Below the pieces are notes generated by a model. The model had not been told where the DNA came from and did not search any database. It saw only the letters and a list, made by a program, of their open reading frames with translations. From positions 748,001 through 812,000 of the forward strand of contig NZ_FXBJ01000002.1 of NCBI RefSeq assembly GCF_900177385.1: 64,000 nucleotides of DNA, in the 5' to 3' direction. Position numbers and translations under genes: made by a program. How positions within the stretch are numbered: the first letter of the stretch is position 1; every line of letters starts with the position of its first letter. Shown here piece by piece: positions 28,499-38,688 of the stretch. The DNA comes from Carnobacterium iners. GTDB taxonomy: Bacteria > Bacillota > Bacilli > Lactobacillales > Carnobacteriaceae.

Positions 28499-30829
28499 AT
28501 GGACCAGTTACTGAAAGGAACAGAATGGGAAATTTGGGAAGAAAATATAGAGCCTGACCTAATAAGGCACAATGAAACTCTTTTTTCGTTAGGAAATGGA
28601 CACATTGGAACGCGAGGTAGTTTAGAAGAAGGGTTTTTAAATAAAAAATTCATCATAAATGAAGGAACCTATGCAAATGGCTTTTTTGAAACAGCACCTA
28701 TTATTTATGGGGAAACAGCCTATGGATATGCAAAAAATGCCCAAACTATTTGCCAGATTCCTAATGGAAAAGAAATGAGTTTTGCGATTGATGGAGAGTG
28801 GTTTCAGCTAGAAACAGGTACTGTATCAAAACACAAGCGTATCTTAAATATGAAAGAAGGAATTCTTAAACGCTCTTTTACATGGGAAAGTTCAGATGGA
28901 AAAGTAATCGATGTAGCTATCGAACGATTTATTTCCTATGATATTCCCGAAATACTGGCCGTTTCTTATCAATTAACACCGGTAAATTTTACTGGAGAAC
29001 TAACATTCAAGACTTGTGTAGATGGTAAGGTCAGCTTACCATCTACTGTGGAGACTTTAATAGATGATCCTCGAGTAATTAAGCGTGAAAAACTTGATTT
29101 TCGTACTCATTTAGCCTATGAAGAAAACCAAGCATTTTTAGTTGTAGTGACAAAAGAAAGCAACTTACGGTTAGTAGTAGGGCAAAAAATTAATAGCTCA
29201 TCCAACAAAAAAAGCCACTGCATAAAGACAGATGAAAGGATTATAAATGAACTCATTATAAAAGGTACTGAAGGAAAAACGGAAAGAATTGCGGTTTTAA
29301 CCGGTTATAGTTCATCTTATTCTGAGTCTGAACAAGATAAGACTAATATTAAACAATTAGGAGAGACGTTACAAGAAGTAGAGAAAATGGGCTATGAAAA
29401 ACTTAAAGAGAAGCACTTGAAAACGATGGATTCTTTTTGGGAGCAAAGCGACATTCAAATTAAAGGCGACGATTTATTACAAAAAGGACTGCGTTTTAAT
29501 TTATTTCATTTAAATCAAGCAGCGGGACGTGACGGGTTAACTAATATTCCAGCTAAAGGACTAACTGGTGACGGGTATGAAGGTCATTATTTCTGGGATA
29601 CAGAAATGTATATGCTTCCCTTTTTTGTTTATACTCAACCTAAAACTGCCAAGTCGTTACTCTTATATCGCTATTCTATTTTAGAAAAAGCAAGAAATCG
29701 AGCTAGAGAAATGGGAGTTGAACAAGGAGTCTTATTCCCATGGCGGACAATCAATGGAGAAGAATGTAGTGCTTATTATCCAGCAGGTACAGCACAGTTT
29801 CATATTAATGCTGATATTGCCTACGGAGTAAAGCTGTATTTAGAAGCTACAAACGACAAAGATTTCAGATACGCTGAAGGATTCGAGATTTTAGTTGAAA
29901 CAGCTCGATTTTGGATGGAGTTTGGAGATTACATCCCTGGAAAAGAGAACACGTTTTGTATTAATGGCGTGACTGGTCCGGATGAATATACTGCTCTTGT
30001 TAATAATAATTATTACACTAATCGTATGGTGAAAACAAATTTAGAATACGCTGCTAAACTAGCTAAAGAAATGTTAAGTCGACCAAAAAAAGAATTAATT
30101 GAGAAAACCAAAACAATAGTTGTTGAAAAAAATGAAATTCAGCTTTGGGAAAACGCTGCAAAAAAAATGAATTCACCGTTTGACGAAGAAAAACAATTAA
30201 CGAAACAAGACGATACATTTTTTGATAAAACGGTATGGGACTTTGAAAACACGCCTAAAGAAAAATATCCTTTGCTACAGCATTATCATCCATTAATGAT
30301 TTATCGTTACCAAGTCAACAAACAAGCAGATGTTGTATTAGCGCAATTGCTGCACTCTAAACAAATTTCACAAGAACAAAAAACTCGGGATTATCATTAT
30401 TATGAAGCAATCACAACCCATGATTCTTCTTTATCCAGATCTGTTTTTGGAATGATGGCAAGCGAAATAGGTGAAAAAGAAAAAGCGTATCGTTACTTCA
30501 TGGATACAGCTTTAATGGATCTTACTGATCAACAAGGAAATACAAAAGACGGCATTCACGCTGCTAATATGGGTGGGACGTGGATGAGCATGGTGTATGG
30601 ATTTGCAGGAGTAGCATTACAAGAAGACGAATTATCTTTTTCTCCTCGGTTACCTAAAGAATGGCAAGAGTTGAGTTTTAAAATTCATTTTAGGGGTAGT
30701 AGGCTTAAGGTTACATTATCTGGAAGACAAACGGTGTATGAATTACTATCAGGTGAAAAGTTAATTTTCAGGCATCACAATAAAAAAGTCTCTCTTGAGG
30801 AGACGCTAACGATTAGGAATGAAGACTAA
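28499..30829 (+). CDS. GH65 family maltose phosphorylase
   Basis: Family GH65 phosphorylases split maltose with phosphate to glucose and beta-glucose 1-phosphate. The 776-residue protein starts with the N-terminal beta-sandwich (NETLFSLGNGHIGTRGSLEE) and has the catalytic barrel with KGLTGDGYEGHYFWDTEMY and the acid Glu in VTGPDEYTALVNNNYYTNRM. Length matches maltose phosphorylases (about 750-780). Kojibiose or trehalose-type phosphorylases share the fold, so specificity is inferred from the malR/glucosidase context. AGAAGGAG lies before ATG. A beta-phosphoglucomutase gene, usually next to it, is absent here. Confidence 0.85.
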   Translation: MDQLLKGTEWEIWEENIEPDLIRHNETLFSLGNGHIGTRGSLEEGFLNKKFIINEGTYANGFFETAPIIYGETAYGYAKNAQTICQIPNGKEMSFAIDGEWFQLETGTVSKHKRILNMKEGILKRSFTWESSDGKVIDVAIERFISYDIPEILAVSYQLTPVNFTGELTFKTCVDGKVSLPSTVETLIDDPRVIKREKLDFRTHLAYEENQAFLVVVTKESNLRLVVGQKINSSSNKKSHCIKTDERIINELIIKGTEGKTERIAVLTGYSSSYSESEQDKTNIKQLGETLQEVEKMGYEKLKEKHLKTMDSFWEQSDIQIKGDDLLQKGLRFNLFHLNQAAGRDGLTNIPAKGLTGDGYEGHYFWDTEMYMLPFFVYTQPKTAKSLLLYRYSILEKARNRAREMGVEQGVLFPWRTINGEECSAYYPAGTAQFHINADIAYGVKLYLEATNDKDFRYAEGFEILVETARFWMEFGDYIPGKENTFCINGVTGPDEYTALVNNNYYTNRMVKTNLEYAAKLAKEMLSRPKKELIEKTKTIVVEKNEIQLWENAAKKMNSPFDEEKQLTKQDDTFFDKTVWDFENTPKEKYPLLQHYHPLMIYRYQVNKQADVVLAQLLHSKQISQEQKTRDYHYYEAITTHDSSLSRSVFGMMASEIGEKEKAYRYFMDTALMDLTDQQGNTKDGIHAANMGGTWMSMVYGFAGVALQEDELSFSPRLPKEWQELSFKIHFRGSRLKVTLSGRQTVYELLSGEKLIFRHHNKKVSLEETLTIRNED

Positions 30830-30867
30830 TCTATTAACGATTTTTTGTTTACGAAAGAAAAATTCAT

Positions 30868-30915
30868 AGACCCCTGCAAGTTATACAGATACTTTTGTAT
30901 AACTTGCAGGGGTCT
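30868..30915. repeat. 20-bp perfect inverted repeat without a T run
   Basis: AGACCCCTGCAAGTTATACA (30868-30887) is exactly repeated in inverse at 30896-30915 with an 8-base loop. It lies between the convergent phosphorylase and YczE genes and could end both transcripts, but neither side has a proper T tract, so it may be another kind of element. Confidence 0.75.
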
Positions 30916-30938
30916 AAATACTATTCTCAATGATATAA

Positions 30939-31577
30939 TTAAGACAGTTTTCCTAATTTTTCTATAAGTGGCTGAGATATTTTTTTAGAAAAGAAAGAAA
31001 TAAGTGGCCCAGCGAAGAAACCAGTAATAATAGTAGAGATTCCGACAGGTCCAGCAAGTAAATAAGCTCCTAGAACGATAAACAGATCTTGTCCTACTCG
31101 AACAGGTGTGTAGTTCCAACCTGTTCGATCAGTTATGACCGGTGTTATTGCATCGTAGGGAGAGACCCCTAATTTTGTATCCATATATAAGGCCACACCG
31201 AGAGTGAAAATCATGATAGCTACAACAGCAATGATAAGACGAATAGCTAAATTTATTTCTCCTATATTAAAAAAGTTTTTGAATAGATCACCAAAAAAAC
31301 TAACTTGATAGCCTATTAAAATCATATTGTAAATAGTTCCCCAACCGATTAACGATCGTTTTAAGAAAAATACAATCGCTAAAATGATAAGATTTAAGCC
31401 GAGTTGGTAGTTTCCTAAACTAAAGCCTAGTAAAGATGAAGCACCTTTGTTTAGTGCAGTAAATGGATCTAATCCCATATCCATTGATTCACTTAGAGCA
31501 GCACCAAAACTGATAAAAGTAATTCCGATGATAGATGCTAATGAGCGTAAAATAAAGTCTTTCCAATTGATTGACAT
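30939..31577 (-). CDS. YczE/YyaS-type membrane protein
   Basis: A 212-residue protein with five or six helices of the YitT/YczE superfamily; the repeats MGLDPFTALNKG and LGVSPYDAITPV are the family's paired D-P/S-P-Y/F motifs. Function is unknown; YczE of Bacillus affects surfactin production. ATGGAGG precedes ATG 31577, preferred over 31589. It lies 44 bases downstream of the zwf-like gene on the same strand and may be co-transcribed. Confidence 0.78.
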   Translation of the reverse strand: MSINWKDFILRSLASIIGITFISFGAALSESMDMGLDPFTALNKGASSLLGFSLGNYQLGLNLIILAIVFFLKRSLIGWGTIYNMILIGYQVSFFGDLFKNFFNIGEINLAIRLIIAVVAIMIFTLGVALYMDTKLGVSPYDAITPVITDRTGWNYTPVRVGQDLFIVLGAYLLAGPVGISTIITGFFAGPLISFFSKKISQPLIEKLGKLS

Positions 31578-31621
31578 AATTTCCTCCATTTTTAGAAATT
31601 TAATAATTGATTTTAGTATTT

Positions 31622-33076
31622 TTAGATACGTTTTATCCAGGCATGATTATTTTTAGTCAGCAATTCTTCAGCTTCAAGTGGACCAAATGTATTTGCTTGA
31701 TAATTTGGAAAAGGAGGTGCTGGTAGTTGCTCCCAAGCGGATAGAATACTGTCTGTAATGCGCCATTGTTCTTTGATTTCTGGAAAAGTTGGAAAATAGA
31801 TTCGCTCCCCAGCTAAAGCATCATGAATCATATTTTCGTAAGGGTGGGCAATGTATTTGTCTTTGAATGTCTTTCTATCAGGACCGATAAAGGTAGTCAA
31901 GGGTTCGTATTTATTATTTGGCGTTTTTTGATTTAAAACTAGAGAAAAACCTTGTGTAGGTTCGGCCATAAAAGTTAGTCTTGTAGGCACATCTAAAGCT
32001 TTTTTGCCAGTTGGCTTCAATAAGATATCAATTGCGGTGTAGTCTTCTATTAAAGCTTTTCCTGTTCGCAAATAAAAGGGTACACCTTTCCACCGAGGTG
32101 TATCAATAGCTAATTCTATTGCTACATACGTATCTGTATTACTGTCACTGGGGACGTTTTTCTCATCACGGTAACTCTTGAATTCTCCCAAGCTATCTGC
32201 TTTGTATTGTCCACGAACGACTTTTTTTTCAACTTGTTCTTTTGTAAATAGTGGTAAATTTTTTAAAATTGCTAACTTGTTAGCATGAATAGACTCGGTT
32301 GTTAATTTATCCGGTAACTCCATAGCGACTAAAGACAAAATTTGTAGCAAATGATTTTGAAACATATCTAATAAGACACCGGTTTTATCATAGTAGTTGC
32401 CACGTGTTCCGATAGATAAGTTTTCTGGTAGGGAAATTTGAATATTTTCGATAAATTGGTTGTTCCATATACCTTCAATAAACGGATTGAAAAACCGTGT
32501 AGCTAAAATATTTTGGATGAAATCCATTCCAGGAAAATGATCCATATAATAGATATTTTTTTCATCGAAGACGTCTAAAAAGAGATGGTGGTACTTTTTT
32601 GCAGCCTTTAAACTGTCTCCAACAGGTTTTTCTACAATAACTCGGTGATTTCCTTTTAATTCAGTAATTTGTGCTTTTTTAATATTATTGGTTGTTTCAC
32701 CGTATAATTCAGGTGAGATAGAGTAGTAATAGATATATTCTTCAGGTGTTTCAAATTCTTTTGATAATTGTTTTAGTTTTTTTCGTAGCTCTTTTAAGTC
32801 TTCAATATTTGTATTATCCGTAGCCAAATAACGACAATGGTCTAAGAATGCCTCGTTTAGTTTCGTAAAGTTAGGTCCATTTTCAACAGACTTCTTTACG
32901 TATTTTTGAAATGCTTCATCTGACATAGTTGTACGTGCAGCACCTATTAGAGCGAAGTTTTCTGAAAGCAATCCTCTTTGATATAATTGATGTAAAGCAG
33001 GTAGTAACATGCGACTAGTTAAATCTCCCGTAGCACCAAATAAAACTATTAAGCCTCCACTTTGTTCTTCTGACAT
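31622..33076 (-). CDS. zwf: Glucose-6-phosphate dehydrogenase-like protein, divergent phosphate site
   Basis: A 484-residue protein of the G6PDH family: NADP-binding GATGDLTSRMLLPAL at residues 14-28, EKPVGDSL, catalytic His in MFQNHLLQIL, and LRTGKAL. The signature that is normally RIDHYLGKE reads YMDHFPGMD here: the Asp-His pair is kept, but the Lys that binds the sugar phosphate is Met. It may be a paralogue with another substrate, or still active through other contacts. AAGGATGAG precedes ATG 33076. A second, standard zwf may exist elsewhere. Confidence 0.8.
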   Translation of the reverse strand: MSEEQSGGLIVLFGATGDLTSRMLLPALHQLYQRGLLSENFALIGAARTTMSDEAFQKYVKKSVENGPNFTKLNEAFLDHCRYLATDNTNIEDLKELRKKLKQLSKEFETPEEYIYYYSISPELYGETTNNIKKAQITELKGNHRVIVEKPVGDSLKAAKKYHHLFLDVFDEKNIYYMDHFPGMDFIQNILATRFFNPFIEGIWNNQFIENIQISLPENLSIGTRGNYYDKTGVLLDMFQNHLLQILSLVAMELPDKLTTESIHANKLAILKNLPLFTKEQVEKKVVRGQYKADSLGEFKSYRDEKNVPSDSNTDTYVAIELAIDTPRWKGVPFYLRTGKALIEDYTAIDILLKPTGKKALDVPTRLTFMAEPTQGFSLVLNQKTPNNKYEPLTTFIGPDRKTFKDKYIAHPYENMIHDALAGERIYFPTFPEIKEQWRITDSILSAWEQLPAPPFPNYQANTFGPLEAEELLTKNNHAWIKRI

Positions 33077-33427
33077 CTTTATCTCATCCTTTCATTAAAT
33101 TTTGTATTTATTGACGTCAACGATTCCTTGTTCTCACTGGTTATATGAATAAGGGTTATATCTACACAATACCATGTATTGATCAACTAGTCAGAAACGA
33201 TGCTCAGTCTAGATTTTATTAAAGAGCTATAGCTTTTGTTTAACCAACTAGTGACTAATTATTTTAACAGGGTGTGTAGCAGTATCCTTTTTTGATTTAT
33301 CTTTTTAAATTTGTCATAATAGATAAAGTGTACAAGTTTAAATAAACTATTCTTTTTTACATACAGACTTAAGAGATAAAAAATAGAAATATCAAATTAA
33401 TTTAAAATAAAAGGAGTAGAATCATTC

Positions 33428-34339
33428 ATGGGAGCTGTACTTACACAAGCGATTAGTTTTTTATTAGTTATTCTAGCAGCGTATCTTTTCAAAGTTGCGA
33501 ATATATTAGAAGGAAAAGATGGACGTACCATTTCAAAAATTATATTGAACTTAACTTTACCCGCAACAATCATTATTGGGTTTAACTCAGTAGAATTAAA
33601 TAAGATATTATTCATTATGATAGGATTAGGATTATCGGCTAATATTATCTTTATAACGTTTGGAGGACTTATTTGGCGTAAAAGAAAAACGTCTGATCAA
33701 GCGTTGATGATCTTCAGTCAAGGTGGATACAATATTGGGAATTTTACAATTCCATTTGTACAAGGTTTCTTCCCGCAAGCTATTCCATTTATTGGAAGTT
33801 TTGATACAGGAAATGCGTTAATGCTTTTTGGAGGGACTCCTATTCTAGCAGATAAACTTACTGGCCAAAATCGTGGCGCGAGAGGGATCGGAGAAGTTGT
33901 TTTCCGACTTTTTCGTTCTCCAACTTTTACAACGTATATTATCATGATTCTATTAGCATTAATTAATATCACTATTCCAGAAAATATTCTTTCAGTAGTT
34001 AAATTATTCGCTAGTGGCAATGCCTTTTTATCTATGTTTATGATTGGTCTGTATTTAGAACTTACTATTTCTCGAAGCGATTTAAAAAAAGTAGCACAGC
34101 TTCTTTTCACACGTTATACTATCGGAATTTCATTTGCACTAGTCTCTTACTTTTTACTGCCTTTACCAGAGATTGTTCGTTTATCTTTAGTTCTTTTAGC
34201 ACTTGCTCCAATAGCTACGGTTTCTACAATTAACATGGTCGTTTATGGCAATAAAGAATCTCTTTCTGGCTTTTTATCTTCCGCTAGTATTATTCTTTCA
34301 TTGCTATTTATGACACTTGCTCTTGCTTTGATTATGTAA
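33428..34339 (+). CDS. AEC-family transporter (auxin efflux carrier family)
   Basis: A 303-residue carrier of ten helices in two inverted halves. The N-terminal NLTLPATIIIGFNSVEL and the C-terminal helix pair around LVLLALAPIATVSTINMVVYG are typical of AEC permeases such as malate or acetate carriers. AAAGGAGTAGAA lies before ATG. The substrate is unknown. Confidence 0.83.
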   Translation: MGAVLTQAISFLLVILAAYLFKVANILEGKDGRTISKIILNLTLPATIIIGFNSVELNKILFIMIGLGLSANIIFITFGGLIWRKRKTSDQALMIFSQGGYNIGNFTIPFVQGFFPQAIPFIGSFDTGNALMLFGGTPILADKLTGQNRGARGIGEVVFRLFRSPTFTTYIIMILLALINITIPENILSVVKLFASGNAFLSMFMIGLYLELTISRSDLKKVAQLLFTRYTIGISFALVSYFLLPLPEIVRLSLVLLALAPIATVSTINMVVYGNKESLSGFLSSASIILSLLFMTLALALIM

Positions 34340-34419
34340 AAATAAATAGTGGTAATCTAATTCTTCTCGATGCTATTTTTTGTAGATGGAAATAAAAGAT
34401 ACTAATCAAGATAGAAAAG

Positions 34420-34459
34420 AAGACTACCTAATCTTTAGTTTGATTAGGTAGTCTTTTAA
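34420..34459 (+). terminator. Terminator after the AEC gene
   Basis: A perfect 14-bp stem (AAGACTACCTAATC / GATTAGGTAGTCTT) with an 8-base loop and trailing T. Confidence 0.85.
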
Positions 34460-34673
34460 GATTTTTTTTGCTAAAAAACGTTAATAGGTGAAGTATCGTC
34501 TTAACTTTAGACTAGTTAATAACTTACGGGATTTTATTTTCTGGAAAACGGTATAGACTAGTTTAACTAATTCTCTATTTTCTGAATTTCTTTTTGTTTT
34601 ATTGTAAACTTTTTTAAGGAAATAGACTCTTTAATAGTGAAGGGCATTACGAGGATGTTAGAAAGGAGTAGTC

Positions 34674-35166
34674 ATGGATTCAAAATTATTGTTAGAATTA
34701 TACAATAAACAAGCAAAAATGATTTATTTTTATTTGAAAAAGAATAGTTGTAGCCATGAAGATATTGTTCAAGAGAGCTATATGAAGTACATCATCTATA
34801 GTAGCGATGTTTCTTCTGATAAAGCTTTATCGTATATTTTACCATTTCTTTAAACGAATTTAGAAAACTAACGAAGAAAAAAGGAAAAGAACGAATAATT
34901 TCAATTGATGATGATGCTTTTTGGAGTCATTTTTCAAGTGATCAAGAAACTGAATCTAGTGTTTTACATATTGAGACAAGTTAGGAAATCGTAGAAACAC
35001 TAAAAAATACAAAGGAAGTTTTTAGACACTTGCTGCTTTTAAAATATGAGCTAAACCTCAGTTATAAAGAAATAGCTCTTTTGCTGGGTATGAAAGTAGA
35101 AACGGTTAGAACTTATTTATTTAGGGCAAGAATCGAATTTCAAGAAATCTGGAGGAATTTATATGA
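34674..35166 (+). pseudogene. Broken ECF-type sigma factor gene
   Basis: The frame from ATG 34674 (ribosome site AAAGGAG) gives region 2 of a sigma-70-family factor: ELYNKQAKMIYFYLKK and HEDIVQESYMKYI. It shifts near 34840 and continues as SLNEFRKLTKKKGKERIISI. A TAG at 34981 interrupts it before region 4 (LSYKEIALLLGMKVETVRTY and LFRARIEFQEIW). One frameshift and one nonsense codon make it non-functional. The anti-sigma gene overlaps its end. Confidence 0.75.
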
Positions 35167-36104
35167 ATGAATTTGAAGAAGATATTTTTGATGAGTCAAA
35201 GATAGAAAAGGCAATAAAAAAAGGGAAAAGAAAAACAATTGTAGTTATCGTTTTTATTTCGATTATTGTTTTTTTTGTACTTAATCTAGTTTATTTTTTT
35301 ATTTATTCCTACTTTAGTCAACAGGCATTTGAGCAATGGGACTCCTACATTCAACTTAGTACTCCAAATGGTTTTATTAGTGAAACAATAGAGACTAGGG
35401 GTTTTTTAGGCGGATAGACCCAATAAAAAGTGTCTAAAGATATGAAAATTAAGTCTGTAGCGATGGAACAAAAGCAATATAAATTTGGTTTGAGTCCCTC
35501 TAATTCGATATCACGAAATATGAGCGGAAGTATCGGAACCAATGGTGAAGATTGGCAAATGACTTACAAAGAGAATGGTTGGCGTAATTTATTGTTTTTC
35601 CATCCAGCTGTTTCTTATAAAGAATACAAGCAAGATAAAGACCTTATTAATCAGATGGAAGGAGAAAAAATATATGAAGTAGCTCTATCTTTTGATAAAC
35701 CATACAAGCAGAGTGAATTACCTTTATATGAACTTCCTGCAATGACTTGGTTTTGGATAAATACCTATACGGATAGCCAATTAAACCAGTTCCAGCAAGA
35801 AACAAAAGAAAATGATTGGTCTTCAACCTTTATTAGAGAAAATGAAGCTCTAGGACTATCTGTAAACTCTTCTATATTTTCAAGTATTGAACTAGATCAG
35901 GAAAACAAAGACTTTTTAAGGCTCTTAAAAACAAGTATTTCCGATGAACACACTAGCGTTTACAAAACGATGAAAGATAAAAATATCAATGATGTAGAAA
36001 TATTAGGAATGGTTGTTTACGGTACAAAAGAAGAAGTGGCAACCTTTATAGATAACCCCATCGTTAAATCCTCTTCACTAGGAGGATTTATTGGTAACCA
36101 CTGA
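35163..36104 (+). pseudogene. Broken anti-sigma factor gene (Sigma_reg_N / Sigma_reg_C type)
   Basis: The product would be about 313 residues: a charged N-terminus (EEDIFDESKIEKAIKKGKRK), one membrane helix at residues 22-46 and an extracellular domain ending SSLGGFIGNH, the layout of sigma factor regulator proteins such as those beside Bacillus SigM-like factors. Two in-frame stops (TAG at 35415, TAA at 35424) lie between the halves; the second half stays in the same frame from 35430. The ECF sigma partner upstream is also broken, so the whole signalling unit has decayed. Confidence 0.72.
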
Positions 36105-36281
36105 TATTTTTTCAAAACGCATTTTTTTGGTGAAAATGAGATGGATAAAAGCTATAATTTTATTTGCGTAGACATTGATAAGTATAAAAAATGTTTGATT
36201 TAAATACATAAAAAATCTCAGGTAAGATTAATTCAAGATAGATAAAATGATAAGGTAAAATAAAGTTAAGCATTAAAAAAA

Positions 36282-36689
36282 TTAGTTGTACTTATTCCTT
36301 TTGGATTTTTCTTTTGAAAAGAGTATATCTAAAAAAGTTAGACTAAAGGCAATACCTAGACCGCTGGAAAAACTTTTTAATAAATCGACTTTTGAGGATT
36401 TAATAACAAGATCAAAGAGAGAAGTTAAGGCAATAAATAAGAGCAATAGGGCTACAAATTTAACGAATCTTTTTCTTAGGTCACTCCAGCTATACTTTCT
36501 CGCATTCATAAAAGTCATGAATGGAACGTATATCAGGAGAAAGAACGTAAGGCATACATATCCTGTCAGAAAATGAAAAGAAAGAGGATGATCGCTATCT
36601 GTATAAACAATAAAAAGCGAAAAGATAGTTGCCAAGGTGAATAAGCTGAACAGAATTTTTGTAAAAAATATTGTTTTATTTTTTTTCAT
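36282..36689 (-). CDS. Small four-helix membrane protein
   Basis: A 135-residue protein with four predicted membrane helices and a basic C-terminus (FSKEKSKRNKYN). AGAGAGG lies seven bases before the ATG. No family recognised. It is convergent with the decayed anti-sigma gene. Confidence 0.55.
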   Translation of the reverse strand: MKKNKTIFFTKILFSLFTLATIFSLFIVYTDSDHPLSFHFLTGYVCLTFFLLIYVPFMTFMNARKYSWSDLRKRFVKFVALLLLFIALTSLFDLVIKSSKVDLLKSFSSGLGIAFSLTFLDILFSKEKSKRNKYN

Positions 36690-36744
36690 TTTGAACCTCT
36701 CTCACATAAGGATTATTTAATAATCTAGAACTGTCTTTATAAAT

Positions 36745-37533
36745 AATTTAATTTTCATCTTTAAAACAGACGAATTCGCCATTCGCGACTCGCTTAGCAA
36801 GGACTACTGTTTTACCGGTGACTGCAAAGCCATGAATTTATAAGTTTTTAGAAGGACTGCTTTCTGATAATTGAAGTTGTTTCTTAGAATAATTTATTCG
36901 TTTGCCAATTCTTAGTTCGTGATAGGAGGGACGAAGCATATCTTTTAGTGGTCTGTATATTTCTGTTGTGAAATAACTAGAAGTATAGCCAGTATAAAAA
37001 TAAGATTTCTTCAACAAATTATGTAACTTAATTTCAAGTCTGTCTTTTGAGAATAAGGTTAGATGATTCGTATCGTAAATACCCAGATTCTTTTTAACCT
37101 TTTCTAAGTCTTTTTCAGCGTAATGATGGAATTAAACCAAGCACTGTATGACACCATAATTATTTTGATGTCTAACCAATTCTCTACGATATAGCTCAGG
37201 GGCATGAAATCTTATCGTATTTTTTTGTATCTTTTTACTTGTTCGATTGGCGATAAGATAACGCTTTTATTTTTTGCGAACACCACTGTTTTTTTTCGTT
37301 TATATAATAATGCTGTGAATTGTAATCTTTCACTTCAGTAATGAGTATGCCAGCATTTTTTCTTAATAAATATATCGGGTCGATCACTATTTAATAAGGA
37401 TTGAAAATGAATTTTGATTGAGCCATCTTGAGCGAATTCGTTTTTTAAGGTATGAAGTAAATGACGTTCTCCTTTTGTTGGTTTTACTTTTAATTAAATG
37501 ATTTCGTTAAGTGTAGGGGAAAATTCGGTCATG
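36745..37533 (-). pseudogene. Remnant of a NERD-domain UvrD-like helicase
   Basis: On the minus strand ATG 37533 follows AGGAGG, but a TAA occurs after 12 codons. The following segments are GERHLLHTLKNEF, then DRPDIF and, in another frame, AGILITEVKDYN, which match the NERD nuclease-related domain. Further on, KQLQLSESSPSKNL and IHGFAVTGKTVVLAKRVANG match the helicase Walker A region (normally GVAGSGKT). Several frameshifts and the absence of the remaining helicase motifs show a truncated, dead gene. Confidence 0.6.
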
Positions 37534-38026
37534 AAAAGCCTCCTATTTAGTAGAAATAGTTTTTGAAAAGTGTAGCCTTAATCTACTTTATCGATAGCGT
37601 TTATCCATTCTTTAGTTGCAATTAAAGAATAGACTAAATAAGAGTACAACAGGTTAAAAGCCTATAGTTATATTATAACCTATCTTAAATAATATAACTC
37701 AATCTAATTCAAAAAATGAACAGAAAGCAACCTATCCATTTTTTGGATTTCTTATCGTATGCCATTATTTTTTACGATTTTTTATAATATAGTAAAAGTA
37801 CCATATAAACAATAATATCTCTATTGAAAGGAAGATTCACATGAAAAAACAAAGTTCTAATACAACAATTAATCTCTTTTTTTCTAAATTATTTAAATAC
37901 ATAAAATCGTATATTCGGAATCCTATTTTTATAGGGTTCTTTTTTTATAGGGGTCTCTAATATATGATTGTGCAATATACTATATAAAATCATGTATCAT
38001 TTTTGTGAAAGGAAAGAGCTTTTTAA
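37534..38026. other. AT-rich gap with a possible 39-residue leader ORF
   Basis: ATG 37841 follows GAAAGGAAG and could encode 39 residues (to 37960), hydrophobic and basic. Its last part overlaps a terminator-like hairpin (AATCCTA / TAGGGTT, then seven T, 37918-37948). The overlap recalls a leader, but nothing functional lies downstream. No other gene is seen. Confidence 0.35.
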
Positions 38027-38580
38027 ATGAGCTATAACGTCCACCTATTACGTATGCAACAAGAAATAAACGACTTTTTATTCTGTTTACGACCCAATCA
38101 GCATGCCGAACGCGATGTGTTTCTGTTTTTGATCGGTATTAATAGCGGATTACGCATGTCGGATATCGTTAATATTGAAGAAACAGGACATTTTAACATC
38201 AAAAAATCCCCGTTTTGTGGAAAAAAAGACGGGGAAAACACGCATACTGTATTTAGGGAGCCTTCAGAATCTTATTCAGGACTACGCGAAAAAAATAAAT
38301 CCGAACGATTATTTATTCCCCAGCAGCAAAGGAGGCCATTTGGAAGTCAATACGGTTTACCAGATTTTTCAAAAGGTCGCTAAGCTGTTAGGAAGAGATG
38401 ATATTGGCACGCACACGCTGCGGAATACGTTTGGTTACCATTACACTATAAGAAAACCAAAGAGGTGGCCACCCTCATGGAAATATTCGGTCACAGCAGC
38501 GAGAAAACCACCAAGCGCTATATTGGGATAAATGAATACGAGATCAGCGAGACATTATTGAATTTCAGACTAGGTTTTTA
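38027..38580 (+). pseudogene. Frameshifted tyrosine recombinase (integrase)
   Basis: Three frames together give a phage/transposon-type tyrosine recombinase of about 185 residues. Frame one gives MSYNVHLLRMQQEIN and SGLRMSDIVNI (first catalytic Arg). Frame two gives KKTGKTRILYLG, YLFPSSKGGHLEV and HTLRNTFGYHY (H-x-x-R). Frame three encodes GHSSEKTTKRYIG, with the last His and the Tyr nucleophile. At least two frameshifts inactivate it. It marks past mobile DNA at this spot. Confidence 0.75.
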
Positions 38581-38688
38581 GTTTTTTAAGTTACATTGAG
38601 AATGAATGAATCTATTTTATAGTTTCCGAACGGGTTTTTTTCTTATATTTTTCCTAATTAACATATGAAATACTGTAAATTAAATGTT

